Shown: one piece after another, positions 25,918 to 34,834 of the stretch
Numbering within the stretch: position 1 is the stretch's first letter
Layout: every line of letters starts with the position of its first letter
NCBI RefSeq assembly: GCF_000689255.1
Contig: NZ_HG964446.1
Coordinates: forward strand, 2,472,057-2,536,056
Reading direction: 5' to 3'
Source of the DNA: Mycobacterium triplex
GTDB lineage: Bacteria; Actinomycetota; Actinomycetes; Mycobacteriales; Mycobacteriaceae
DNA: 64,000 bases
Translations under genes and position numbers: made by a program
Notes under the pieces: generated by a model
Databases searched by the model: none
What the model saw: the letters and a program-made list of their open reading frames with translations, nothing else
Told to the model about the DNA's origin: nothing

Positions 25918-27248
25918 GACCGGCGGGTCAGCGCGTCGGCGGCGGCCTGGGCCCACTGCCGCCATTGTTCGGCGTTGGCTTGTGCCTCTTCGGCTTCCTT
26001 GGTCCGGCCGGCCGCGGCGGCCTTGCGCGCCTGCTGCTCGTAATGCTCGGCGCGGGTTGCGAACTGCTCGGCGCGTGCCTGCGCTTCGGGGTCGGTCCAA
26101 TTCGCTTCGCCGGCGTCGCGCACCTTCTTCTCGACGGCGCGCAGCCGCCGCTCCAGGTCGGCCGAGCGCTCCCGGGGCACCTTGCCGATCGCGTCCCACT
26201 TGTCGGCGATCGTCCGCAGTGCCGCCCGGGCGGCTTCGTGGTTGCTGGTGTCGATCTTCTCGGCCTCGGCCAGCAGCGCCTCCTTGGCGGCGGCGTTGGC
26301 CCGGAACTCCTGATCCTTCTCCGCGGTGACGGCGTTGCGCGCGGTGAAGAAGGCGTCCTGGGCGGCCTTGAAGCGCTTCCACAGCGCGTCGTCGACCTCC
26401 CGGCTGGCGCGCCCCGCGGATTTCCATTCGGTCAGCAGCTTGCGGAATTCGGCACTCGTGGCGGCCCAATCCGTCGAATCGGACATCTCCTCGGCGCGCT
26501 CGCACAGCCGCTCCTTGGCCTGCCGCACGCCCGCGCGCTCGCGGTCCAGCTCCGCGAAGTGGGAACCCCGCCGCCGGTTGAACGCTTCGCGCGCCGCGGA
26601 ATAGCGCTTCCACAGCGCGTCGTCGACCTTGCGATCCAGGCCGGTGATCGTCTTCCACTCGTCGAGAATCTCGCGCATCCGGTCCCCGGCGACCTTCCAG
26701 TGCGTCGAGTTGGCGGCCAGGTCCTCGGCCTCCGCGGCCAGCGCTTCCTTGCGGGCGGTCTGCGCGGCGCGATGCTCGTCGCGGCGGGAGCGATCGGCGG
26801 CGACGGCGGCGTCGGCGAGCTCCACCAGCGTGGTCAACCGGCCCGCGAGCGCGTCGACGTCGCCCAGTACGCAAGCCGTCGGCAGGGTCTCGGCCAGGGC
26901 GGCGGCGTTGGCCTTGATCTTGCGCGCATCGCCGCTCCCGGAGGCCAGCCGTTCCTCCATCAGGGTGACCTCGGTGCTGAGGTCCTCGAATCGCCGGCCG
27001 AAGTGGGCGAAAGCCGCCTCGCGGTCACCGGCCTGCCAGGAGCCGATGATGCGTTCGCCGGCCGAGCTGACCAGCCACACCGTCCCGTCGTCGTCGACGC
27101 GTCCGTACTGGTGCGGATTGCTGGTCGGGGGCAACACCACCGGGTGGGCGCTGGGTCGCGGTGCCGGCCCCGGGCGGGGGCCCGGTCGCGGACCGGGACG
27201 TGGTGCCGGCTTGGGTGCGTCGCTGGAGCGGGGCTCGTCGTCGGTCAT
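25914..27248 (-). CDS. DUF349 repeat protein
   Basis: The 444-residue protein (Rv2731 type) has a Pro/Gly/Arg-rich N terminus (about 10-35). A small domain ([20 protein letters not shown]) follows, then at least three helical DUF349 repeats, each ending in a W-K-R/D motif ([42 protein letters not shown]). The rest is long charged helices, likely coiled coil. The biochemical role is unknown. ATG 27248 (MTDDEPRS) is chosen over an upstream in-frame start because it aligns with the family N terminus. It converges on the membrane-protein gene with a 4-base overlap. Confidence 0.85.
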   Translation of the reverse strand: MTDDEPRSSDAPKPAPRPGPRPGPRPGPAPRPSAHPVVLPPTSNPHQYGRVDDDGTVWLVSSAGERIIGSWQAGDREAAFAHFGRRFEDLSTEVTLMEERLASGSGDARKIKANAAALAETLPTACVLGDVDALAGRLTTLVELADAAVAADRSRRDEHRAAQTARKEALAAEAEDLAANSTHWKVAGDRMREILDEWKTITGLDRKVDDALWKRYSAAREAFNRRRGSHFAELDRERAGVRQAKERLCERAEEMSDSTDWAATSAEFRKLLTEWKSAGRASREVDDALWKRFKAAQDAFFTARNAVTAEKDQEFRANAAAKEALLAEAEKIDTSNHEAARAALRTIADKWDAIGKVPRERSADLERRLRAVEKKVRDAGEANWTDPEAQARAEQFATRAEHYEQQARKAAAAGRTKEAEEAQANAEQWRQWAQAAADALTRRS

Positions 27249-28076
27249 GCGCTCGTCACCATCTTCTACACCCTTTCGCGCGCTCGCTTTCCCGCGCACC
27301 TGCCGCGCGTAGCGGCACCTCTACGGTCGGGAGACCTGCTGTGTCTAACGGCTGCTCCGTCACCGATTCCACCAGTATTCAAGCAGCTTGGCGGGCTGTA
27401 CGCCGCAACCTGATTGTCGCCGCGTGCGCCTTCGGTGTGAAACAGTGGGTGCGTCCAGCATCTTTACTCGTGAACCGCCCTCGACTCCGGGGAGAAACCG
27501 CACCTGGACAGCTGGATATCGCCGTACTGCTCGCGTTGAGTTCCGCGCTGTGCGTCGCGACCAGCAAACGCGTCGAGGCCGCGCTCGATGGCGCCGCCGA
27601 GCAACCGGCGAAGCTGCCGCGCCCGGACCGGGTAACGGTTCGATTCCACCGTTGCCGGACCCGTAGGGCGACCGCCCGGCGCCCGGTACCGTGTAGTGAC
27701 AATTGGTGTTGTTGGTACTTGTGGGGCTGGAGGGGACGCGTCAAGATAGCGAGGGTGGGGTGGCCGCGGCAACGGATTCGGTCCGTGCACGACCGCCGGG
27801 ATCGTCGTCGGTGAGCAAGCCGGGGCGGCGGCGGGCCGTCCGGCTGTGACAGCATGGGGGGCTGGTTCTTCGGTCCTATCGGGCGTCACCAGCCAGCCAC
27901 AGTCTTGCCACAGGCTCTACATAGGTTCGTGAACTAGTTATTGCGCAGGACCGTTTCTTCGCCAAGTGGCGCGGGCGATTTCAGTCCGACACCGACGAAG
28001 ACGGATCCGAACCGGGTAGTGAATACCCGCCGCAGATGATGGCCCACGTGGCCGCACGCCGGGGAGGAGGTCGCAG
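27249..28076. other. 828-base stretch without a supported gene
   Basis: No reading frame here shows recognisable protein features. A minus-strand frame of 158 codons (27379-27855) has about the length and relative position of the M. tuberculosis hypothetical gene Rv2730, but its translation is Arg/Ser-rich and unconvincing. A short inverted repeat, GGTACC...GGTAC, flanks 27686-27719. A GGTTCGATTCC string at 27636-27646 resembles a tRNA T-loop, but no cloverleaf can be built around it. The last ~220 bases should hold the promoter of the transporter gene at 28077. Confidence 0.4.
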
Positions 28077-29015
28077 ATGGAGAAGGCAGATGCCGCGGTT
28101 TTCCTCGCGCTGCTCGCCGCGTTTGCGTCGGCACTGGGGAATGTCGTCCGTCAGCGTTCAGCGCAGGAGATCACCGACAAACCGGTAGGCCACCTCGAGC
28201 TCTTCCGGATGTCGGTGCGCGATTCGAAATGGTGGCTGGGGGCCGGCGGCGCCGTCGCCAATTACGCCCTGCAGGCCGCCGCGCTGACGCTGGGCTCCGT
28301 GATGCTGGTGACGTCGTTGCAGGTGACGGCCCTGCTGTTTGCGCTGCCGATCTACGCGCGCATGACGCGGCGCTCGGTCACGCGCTGGGAATGGACCTGG
28401 GCGCTGCTGCTGGCCGCCGCGCTGGCCGTGGTGGTCGTCGTCGGCGACCCGGATCCCGGCGCCTCGCGCGGTTCGCTGGAAACCTGGCTGGTGGTGGCAC
28501 TGGTGATGGGCCCGGCGCTGGTGTTCTGCGTGTGGGGCGCCCGGAAGTGGCCCGGCTCGGTGGCCGCGGTCCTGCTGGCCATCGTCGCCGGTTCGTCGCT
28601 GGCGCTGTTCGCGGTGCTGACCAAGGCCGTCGTGGTGATCGTCGGGGACGGCGTCGGTGCGCTGTTGACCGCGCCAGAGTTCTACGCGTGGATAGCCGCC
28701 GCGCTGGCGGGCATGATCTTCCAGCAGTCGTCGTTCCGCGCCGGTTCGCTGACGGCCTCCCTGCCGACGTCTGTGGTGGCCAAGCCGGTCGTCGGCTCGA
28801 TCCTGGGCATGGCCGTGCTCGGTGAGTACCTGGACTGCGACGGGACGGCGAAGATCGTGCTCGCCGTCGGGGTCGTGGTGGTGGCCGTCGCGACCGTGGC
28901 ACTGGCCCGCGGTGAGGCCGCGACCATGTCGAGCAGTCTCGCGGAGAAGCTGGCGAAAAAAGCGCTGCGCCGGTCCGGCGAAATCCGGCTCGCCGAGGCC
29001 GAGTGCAGCAGCTGA
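28077..29015 (+). CDS. DMT-superfamily membrane transporter-like protein
   Basis: The 312-residue protein (Rv2729c type) has about nine hydrophobic helices. It begins MEKADAAVFLALLAAFASALGNVVRQRSAQ and has the paired-helix pattern of the drug/metabolite transporter superfamily (SVMLVTSLQVTALLFALP; TSVVAKPVVGSILGMAVLGE). The C-terminal ~35 residues are cytoplasmic and charged. The substrate is unknown. The ATG is well placed after GGGGAGGAGG. It follows the long non-coding stretch and precedes the miaA-dapF-hflX run in the same orientation. Confidence 0.82.
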   Translation: MEKADAAVFLALLAAFASALGNVVRQRSAQEITDKPVGHLELFRMSVRDSKWWLGAGGAVANYALQAAALTLGSVMLVTSLQVTALLFALPIYARMTRRSVTRWEWTWALLLAAALAVVVVVGDPDPGASRGSLETWLVVALVMGPALVFCVWGARKWPGSVAAVLLAIVAGSSLALFAVLTKAVVVIVGDGVGALLTAPEFYAWIAAALAGMIFQQSSFRAGSLTASLPTSVVAKPVVGSILGMAVLGEYLDCDGTAKIVLAVGVVVVAVATVALARGEAATMSSSLAEKLAKKALRRSGEIRLAEAECSS

Positions 29016-29032
29016 CCCTGGTGGCCCTCGAT

Positions 29033-29038
29033 TAGTTT
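29033..29038 (+). promoter_or_regulatory. -10 hexamer of a leaderless promoter for the gene at 29045
   Basis: TAGTTT, 6 bases, then GTG 29045. The promoter would drive the dioxygenase-like gene together with miaA and probably dapF. Confidence 0.5.
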
Positions 29039-29044
29039 GATGTC

Positions 29045-29737
29045 GTGCTGAGCGCCATCGCGATCGTTCCGTCCACACCGATGTTGGTGCCCGAGCTCTG
29101 CGGGGCAGCGGCCGCCGAGGTGGCCGAGCTCACCACGGCAGTACTGGCGGCGGCGGCGCTGTTGCCGCCGCGGTGGGTCGCGATCGGGACGGGCGGCGCC
29201 GACGAGGTACTGGGCCACAACGAGATCGGCAGCTTCGCGGGCTACGGCGCCGACGTGCGCGTCGGACTCTCGCCAACCGCCGAGCCGGCCCGGCAGCCGG
29301 CCGAATTCCCGATCTGCGCGCTGATCGCCGGCTGGGTGCGCGGCCGGGCCCGGCCCGAGGCCGGCGCGCAGGTTCGCGTCTACCGCGGCGACCATGACGT
29401 CGATACCGCGCTGGGACTGGGCCGGCGGCTGCGCGCGGAGCTCGACGGGGCGCCCGAACCGGTGGGTGTGCTGATCGTCGCCGACGGTGCGAACAGCCTG
29501 ACCGAGGGCGCTCCCGGGGGCTACGACCCCGAGAGTCCCGCCGCGCAACGGGCCCTCGACGACGCCCTGGCCAACGGCGATATCGGCGCGCTGAGCGCGC
29601 TGCCGGAACAGATTCTGGGGCGGGTCGCGTTCGGAGTGCTGGCCGGGCTGACCGAGCCGGGACCGCGTTCGGCCAAGGAGCTGTACCGGGGAGCGCCCTA
29701 CGGTGTGGGGTACTTCGTCGGCGCCTGGCAGCTGTGA
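29045..29737 (+). CDS. Class III extradiol-dioxygenase-like protein (Rv2728c type)
   Basis: This 230-residue conserved protein starts [20 protein letters not shown] and ends [15 protein letters not shown]. The order of strands and the [19 protein letters not shown] segment resemble the class III extradiol dioxygenase/MEMO-like fold. The usual catalytic histidines are not clearly in place, so it may not be an oxygenase. Its stop overlaps the miaA start, indicating coupling to tRNA modification genes. The function is unknown. Confidence 0.75.
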   Translation: MLSAIAIVPSTPMLVPELCGAAAAEVAELTTAVLAAAALLPPRWVAIGTGGADEVLGHNEIGSFAGYGADVRVGLSPTAEPARQPAEFPICALIAGWVRGRARPEAGAQVRVYRGDHDVDTALGLGRRLRAELDGAPEPVGVLIVADGANSLTEGAPGGYDPESPAAQRALDDALANGDIGALSALPEQILGRVAFGVLAGLTEPGPRSAKELYRGAPYGVGYFVGAWQL

Positions 29738-30687
29738 GACAAGCCCCGCGACCGCTGGCGATCATCGGCCCCACCGGGACCGGCAAGTCGCAGCTGGCCC
29801 TCGACGTCGTCGAGCATCTCAGCGGCGAGGTGGACGCGGAAATCGTCAACGCCGACGCCATGCAGTTCTACCGCGGCATGGACATCGGGACCGCCAAGCT
29901 GCCCGTCGACGAGCGTCGCGGCATCCCGCATCACCAACTCGACGTCCTGAACGTCACCCAGACCGCGACCGTCGCCCGCTATCAGCGAGCCGCCGCCGCG
30001 GACATCGAGGCGATCGCTGCCCGCGGCGCGGTGCCGGTCATCGTGGGCGGCTCGATGCTCTACGTCCAGTCGCTGCTGGACGACTGGACGTTCCCCGCGA
30101 CCGATCCCGCGGTGCGGGCGCGCTGGGAGCAGCGCCTGGCGGAGGTCGGTGCGGGCGCGCTGCACGCCGAGCTGGCCCGCCGTGACCCGGCGGCCGCCGC
30201 GGCGATCCTGCCCACCGACGGCCGCCGCACGGTGCGCGCGCTCGAGGTCGTCGAGCTCACCGGTCAGCCGTTCGCCGCGTCCGCGCCCCGCATCGGTGCA
30301 CCGCGCTGGGGGACCGCCATCGTCGGATTGGACTGTGAAACAACCATTCTCGACGAGAGATTGGCCCGCCGCACCGAGACCATGTTCGCCCACGGATTGA
30401 TCGACGAGGTGCGCGGGCTGCTGCGCGAAGGCCTGCGCGACGGCGTCACCGCATCGCGCGCGCTCGGCTACGCGCAGGTTCTCGCCGCTCTGGATGCCGA
30501 CGACCCCGACGCCTTGCGCGACGCGCAGGAGCTGACGTTTGTCGGCACCCGGCGCTACGTGCGGCGGCAACGGTCGTGGTTTCGCCGCGATCACCGGGTG
30601 CACTGGGTCGACGTGGGCGAAGCGACCGGGTCCGATCGCGCCCGCATCGTCGCGGACACCCTGCGGGCGTGGCGGCACGTACCCTGA
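29734..30687 (+). CDS. miaA: tRNA dimethylallyltransferase MiaA
   Basis: MiaA (317 residues) transfers dimethylallyl from DMAPP to A37 of tRNAs reading UNN codons, the substrate later thiomethylated by MiaB. The P-loop is [13 protein letters not shown] (about 12-24). The family motifs [26 protein letters not shown] and [12 protein letters not shown] are in order. GTG 29734 overlaps the upstream stop (GTGA). dapF begins 15 bases downstream. Confidence 0.97.
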   Translation: MRQAPRPLAIIGPTGTGKSQLALDVVEHLSGEVDAEIVNADAMQFYRGMDIGTAKLPVDERRGIPHHQLDVLNVTQTATVARYQRAAAADIEAIAARGAVPVIVGGSMLYVQSLLDDWTFPATDPAVRARWEQRLAEVGAGALHAELARRDPAAAAAILPTDGRRTVRALEVVELTGQPFAASAPRIGAPRWGTAIVGLDCETTILDERLARRTETMFAHGLIDEVRGLLREGLRDGVTASRALGYAQVLAALDADDPDALRDAQELTFVGTRRYVRRQRSWFRRDHRVHWVDVGEATGSDRARIVADTLRAWRHVP

Positions 30688-30702
30688 ACGGGTGATCCGC
30701 CG

Positions 30703-31569
30703 ATGATCTTTGCCAAGGGCCACGGCACCCAGAACGACTTCCTGTTGCTGCCCGACCTGGACGCCGAGCTGCAGCTCACGGCGGCGCGGGTAACCGCGCT
30801 GTGCGACCGTCGCCGCGGGCTGGGTGCCGACGGCGTGTTGCGGATCACCACCGCGGGCGCCGCCCTGCAGGCCGGTGTCGTCGAGCGGCTGCCCGACGGT
30901 GTGGACGCCGGCGACTGGTACATGGACTACCGCAACGCCGACGGGTCGACCGCGCAGATGTGCGGCAACGGCGTGCGGGTGTTCGCGCATTACCTGCGTG
31001 CCAGCGGGCTGGAGGCCCGCGACGAGTTCGTCGTCGGATCGCTGGCGGGGCCGCGGATGGTCACCCTGCACGACGCCGACGCCACCGACGCCGACGTCAC
31101 CGTCGACATGGGCAAGGCCAACCGGCTGGGAACAGGGGAGGCCGTCGTCGGCGGCCGCAGATTCGACGGGCTGGCGATCGACGTCGGCAATCCGCACCTG
31201 GCGTGCGTGGACCCGCGGCTGACCGGCGACGAGCTCGCCGCGCTGGATGTCGCCGCGCCCGTGCAGTTCGACCGGGCGCAGTTCCCGGACGGGGTCAACG
31301 TCGAAGTGCTCACCGCGGCCGCCGGGGGCGTGGTGCAGATGCGGGTGCACGAGCGCGGCGTCGGCGAAACCCGTTCGTGCGGAACCGGAACGGTCGCGGC
31401 GGCGGTGGCCGCGCTCGCCGACACCGGGGCCGACACCGGCACGCTGACCGTGCGGGTGCCCGGCGGCGACGTCGTCGTCACCGTCACCGACGCCACCAGT
31501 TACCTGCGCGGGCCGTCGGTGCTGCTGGCCCGCGGCCTAGTGAGCGAGGACTGGTGGCACGCCCAATAA
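30703..31569 (+). CDS. dapF: Diaminopimelate epimerase DapF
   Basis: This 288-residue enzyme converts LL- to meso-diaminopimelate for peptidoglycan and lysine synthesis. Both catalytic cysteines are in the expected motifs: MCGNGVR (about residues 86-92) and [11 protein letters not shown] (about 226-236). [11 protein letters not shown] opens the protein. ATG 30703 follows miaA closely, so it is in the miaA operon. dapA lies about 24 kb upstream, so the pathway genes are not clustered. Confidence 0.97.
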   Translation: MIFAKGHGTQNDFLLLPDLDAELQLTAARVTALCDRRRGLGADGVLRITTAGAALQAGVVERLPDGVDAGDWYMDYRNADGSTAQMCGNGVRVFAHYLRASGLEARDEFVVGSLAGPRMVTLHDADATDADVTVDMGKANRLGTGEAVVGGRRFDGLAIDVGNPHLACVDPRLTGDELAALDVAAPVQFDRAQFPDGVNVEVLTAAAGGVVQMRVHERGVGETRSCGTGTVAAAVAALADTGADTGTLTVRVPGGDVVVTVTDATSYLRGPSVLLARGLVSEDWWHAQ

Positions 31570-31615
31570 TTCGGATGCACGTCACGGATTTGGCGTGCAC
31601 TATTGCTAATTGCCC

Positions 31616-33055
31616 ATGACTCATCCCGAAACTCCGTTCCACGATCAGCCGCCCGACCAGCTCGCGTCCGAGCCCAGCGTCGGCGAACTCGCGCTCGAAG
31701 ACCGATCGGCACTGCGCCGCGTCGCCGGGCTGTCGACCGAACTCGCCGACATCTCCGAGGTCGAGTACCGACAGCTGCGACTGGAGCGCGTCGTGTTGGT
31801 GGGGGTGTGGACCGAGGGCAGTGCGGCCGACAACCGGGCCAGCCTGGCCGAGCTGGCCGCCCTGGCCGAAACCGCCGGCTCGCAGGTGCTCGAGGGGCTC
31901 ATCCAGCGCCGCGACAAGCCCGACCCGTCGACCTACATCGGCTCGGGCAAGGCGCAGGAGTTGCGTGAAGTCGTCCTGGCGACCGGCGCCGACACCGTCA
32001 TCTGCGACGGTGAGCTGTCGCCGGCCCAGCTGACCGCGCTGGAGAAGGCCGTCAAGGTCAAGGTCATCGACCGCACCGCGCTGATCCTGGACATCTTCGC
32101 CCAGCACGCCACCAGCCGCGAGGGCAAGGCGCAGGTGTCGCTGGCGCAGATGGAATACATGCTGCCGCGGCTGCGCGGCTGGGGTGAGTCGATGTCCCGG
32201 CAGGCCGGTGGCCGCGCCGGCGGCAGCGGCGGCGGCGTGGGCCTGCGTGGTCCCGGTGAGACCAAGATCGAGACCGACCGGCGCCGCATCCGCGAGCGGA
32301 TGTCCAAGCTGCGCCGCGAAATCAGGGACATGAAGCAGGCCCGCGACACCCAGCGCAGTCGCCGTCTGCACAGCGATATGCCGTCGGTCGCGATTGTCGG
32401 CTACACCAACGCCGGCAAGTCCAGCCTGCTCAACGCGCTCACCGGGGCCGGGGTGCTGGTGCAGGACGCGCTGTTCGCCACCCTGGAGCCCACCACCCGG
32501 CGCGCCGAATTCGATGACGGCCGGCCACTCGTGCTGACCGACACCGTCGGCTTCGTGCGACATCTGCCCACCCAGCTGGTCGAGGCGTTCCGCTCGACGC
32601 TGGAGGAGGTCGTCGACGCCGATCTGCTGCTGCACGTCGTGGACGGCTCCGACGTCAACCCGTTCGCCCAGATCAATGCGGTGCGTCAGGTGATCTCCGA
32701 AGTGATCTCCGACCACAACGGGGAGCCGCCGCCAGAGCTGTTGGTGGTGAACAAGATCGACGCGGCCGGCGATCTGATGCTGGCCAAGCTGCGGCACGGG
32801 CTGCCCGGCGCGGTGTTCGTCTCCGCGCACACCGGTGACGGCATCGACGCGTTGCGCCGCCGGATGGCCGAACTGGCCGCTCCCACCGACGCCGCCGTCG
32901 ACGTGGTGATCCCCTACGACCGCGGCGACCTGGTGGCCCGCGTGCACTCCGACGGCCGGGTCCAGCAGGCCGAGCACAACCCCGAAGGGACGCGGATCAA
33001 GGCCCGGGTCCCGGTGGCGCTGGCTGCCAGTCTGCGGCAATACGCCGCCGACTAG
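31616..33055 (+). CDS. hflX: Ribosome-associated GTPase HflX
   Basis: HflX (479 residues) splits stalled ribosomes under stress and is linked to hypoxia and antibiotic tolerance in mycobacteria. The N-terminal HflX domain carries YIGSGKAQELRE. A Gly-rich loop (about 200-212) precedes the coiled-coil linker. The G domain has G1 GYTNAGKSSLLN at about 262, G3 DTVGF and G4 VNKID. ATG 31616 is preferred to TTG 31610. It is the last gene of the run before the TetR-type operator of fadE20. Confidence 0.95.
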   Translation: MTHPETPFHDQPPDQLASEPSVGELALEDRSALRRVAGLSTELADISEVEYRQLRLERVVLVGVWTEGSAADNRASLAELAALAETAGSQVLEGLIQRRDKPDPSTYIGSGKAQELREVVLATGADTVICDGELSPAQLTALEKAVKVKVIDRTALILDIFAQHATSREGKAQVSLAQMEYMLPRLRGWGESMSRQAGGRAGGSGGGVGLRGPGETKIETDRRRIRERMSKLRREIRDMKQARDTQRSRRLHSDMPSVAIVGYTNAGKSSLLNALTGAGVLVQDALFATLEPTTRRAEFDDGRPLVLTDTVGFVRHLPTQLVEAFRSTLEEVVDADLLLHVVDGSDVNPFAQINAVRQVISEVISDHNGEPPPELLVVNKIDAAGDLMLAKLRHGLPGAVFVSAHTGDGIDALRRRMAELAAPTDAAVDVVIPYDRGDLVARVHSDGRVQQAEHNPEGTRIKARVPVALAASLRQYAAD

Positions 33056-33088
33056 CCACGGCGCGAGGCACGCCGGGGCCAGCCGCCG

Positions 33089-33106
33089 ACCAACCGTCTG
33101 GTTGGT
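33089..33106. promoter_or_regulatory. TetR-type palindromic operator upstream of fadE20
   Basis: ACCAACC-GTCT-GGTTGGT is a perfect 7-4-7 palindrome. It abuts a TATATCT -10-like element (33106-33112) and lies 42-59 bases before the fadE20 ATG. The form is typical of TetR-family repressor sites; the regulator is not in the window. Confidence 0.65.
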
Positions 33107-33147
33107 ATATCTTGGGCGGCAGAGTTCCCGGCGGCCGGAGGTTATCC

Positions 33148-34308
33148 ATGGGCAGTGCAATCAAGTACCAGCGCACACTGTTTGAACCCGAGCACGATTT
33201 GTTCCGCGAGTCCTACCGGGCCTTTCTCGAGCGCCACGTCGCGCCGTACCACGACGAGTGGGAGAAGGCGAAAATCGTCGACCGCGGCGTCTGGCTGGAG
33301 GCCGGCAAACAGGGATTCCTCGGCATGGCGGTGCCCGAGGAGTACGGCGGCGGCGGCAACCCCGACTTCCGCTACAACACGATCATCACCGAGGAGACGA
33401 CCGCCGGGCGATACAGCGGAATTGGCTTCGGACTGCACAACGACATCATCGCGCCGTATTTGCTGGAGCTGGCCAACGACGAGCAGAAGCAACGCTGGTT
33501 GCCGAAGTTCTGCACCGGGGAAATGATCACCGCGATCGCGATGACCGAGCCGGGAACCGGCAGCGACCTGCAGGGGATCAAGACCCGAGCGGTCAAGCAG
33601 GGCGACCACTATCTGCTCAACGGCGCAAAGACGTTCATCACCAACGGAATCAACTCCGACCTCGTGATCGTGGTTGCGCAGACTGATCCGGACAAGGGCT
33701 CACAGGGCTTTTCGCTGCTGGTCGTCGAGCGCGGCATGGAAGGCTTTGAGCGCGGCCGGCATCTGGACAAGATCGGACTCGACGCGCAGGACACCGCGGA
33801 GCTGTCGTTCACCGACGTCAAGGTTCCCGTCGAAAACCTGCTCGGCGAGGAGGGCAAGGGCTTCATCTACCTGATGCAGAACCTGCCGCAGGAACGGATC
33901 AACATCGCGGTCATGGCGGCCGCGGCGATGGAGCAGGTGCTCGAGCAGACGCTGCAATACACCAAGGAGCGCAAAGCCTTTGGCAAGCCGATCGGCAGCT
34001 TCCAGAACAGCCGCTTCGTGCTGGCCGAGCTGGCGACCGAGGCCACCGTGGTGCGCATCATGGTCGACGAGTTCGTGCGACTGCATCTGGACAAGAAGCT
34101 GACGGCCGAGCAGGCGGCGATGGCCAAGTGGTACTCCACCGAAAAGCAGGTGCACCTGATCGACCGGTGCCTGCAGTTGCACGGTGGCTACGGCTACATG
34201 CGCGAATACCCAGTCGCTCGTTCCTATCTCGACGCCCGGGTGCAGACGATCTACGGCGGCACAACCGAGATCATGAAGGAGATCGTCGGGCGCAGTCTCG
34301 GGGTCTAG
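33148..34308 (+). CDS. fadE20: Acyl-CoA dehydrogenase FadE20
   Basis: This 386-residue FAD-dependent acyl-CoA dehydrogenase matches mycobacterial FadE20 in length. It has TEPGTGSDLQGIKTRA (flavin/acyl-CoA binding), the helical C-terminal domain with LQLHGGYGYMREYPV, and the terminal YGGTTEIMKEIVGRSLG. It would catalyse alpha,beta-desaturation in fatty-acid or branched-chain catabolism; chain-length preference cannot be read. ATG 33148 follows GGAGGTT. A perfect TetR-like operator in its promoter suggests substrate-induced expression. Confidence 0.95.
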   Translation: MGSAIKYQRTLFEPEHDLFRESYRAFLERHVAPYHDEWEKAKIVDRGVWLEAGKQGFLGMAVPEEYGGGGNPDFRYNTIITEETTAGRYSGIGFGLHNDIIAPYLLELANDEQKQRWLPKFCTGEMITAIAMTEPGTGSDLQGIKTRAVKQGDHYLLNGAKTFITNGINSDLVIVVAQTDPDKGSQGFSLLVVERGMEGFERGRHLDKIGLDAQDTAELSFTDVKVPVENLLGEEGKGFIYLMQNLPQERINIAVMAAAAMEQVLEQTLQYTKERKAFGKPIGSFQNSRFVLAELATEATVVRIMVDEFVRLHLDKKLTAEQAAMAKWYSTEKQVHLIDRCLQLHGGYGYMREYPVARSYLDARVQTIYGGTTEIMKEIVGRSLGV

Positions 34309-34834
34309 CCCCGTGATCGCACCGCCCATCGGCTAACGTCGGCGGCGGTGAACCAATCTCGCTGTCGCGCAACAACGAATCGCGGACAGGCGCGCGGCAT
34401 CCGCGCGGATGATGACACGAACCACGCGCAAGTCGCCGGGTTACGCTGTCATTGCTTGGGTTTACGGCAAAATAGTCGATGCCCATGAATAGCTCCTTTG
34501 CTCGAGTGGATAGCCGGCGCCTCGCGTACGGTCGGCGCATGTCCATCGGGCACACGGAGCGCGTCATCGCCCGCCCCCGGCGTGTGCTGAGGCAGGACCG
34601 GTCGCGACACGATCGTCGTCCCGCATCATTTCGACATCGGAGTGGTCTCCGTTTTCGTAATATTCGCGAATTGCCTTCGTATTTCTCGTTCGCTGGAGCA
34701 AAGTTATGCGAGCCCGGCGATAATACGAAAGCGGTGGGGTTCGTCACCCGCGTTCGGCGTACCAACCGCTCGCAGGGGCCGCAGGGTACGGGCATGGCCA
34801 TACATAAGGGCATATCCGTCGGCTGGGAGGCTTG
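34309..34834. other. 526-base stretch without a supported gene
   Basis: M. tuberculosis has Rv2722 and the TerC-like Rv2723 here; neither is recognisable. A minus-strand ATG at 34486 has a textbook AAAGGAGCT ribosome-binding site, but its 71-codon frame turns Arg-rich after about 15 residues and runs into the fadE20 3' end. It is probably a decayed gene. The region 34620-34700 is relatively AT-rich and may hold the promoter of the LGFP protein gene. Confidence 0.4.

Noticed and set aside
27636..27660. Possible tRNA (GGTTCGATTCC resembles a T-loop)
   Set aside because: No 5-base T-stem with a 7-base loop, and no anticodon, D-arm or acceptor pairing can be built around it.
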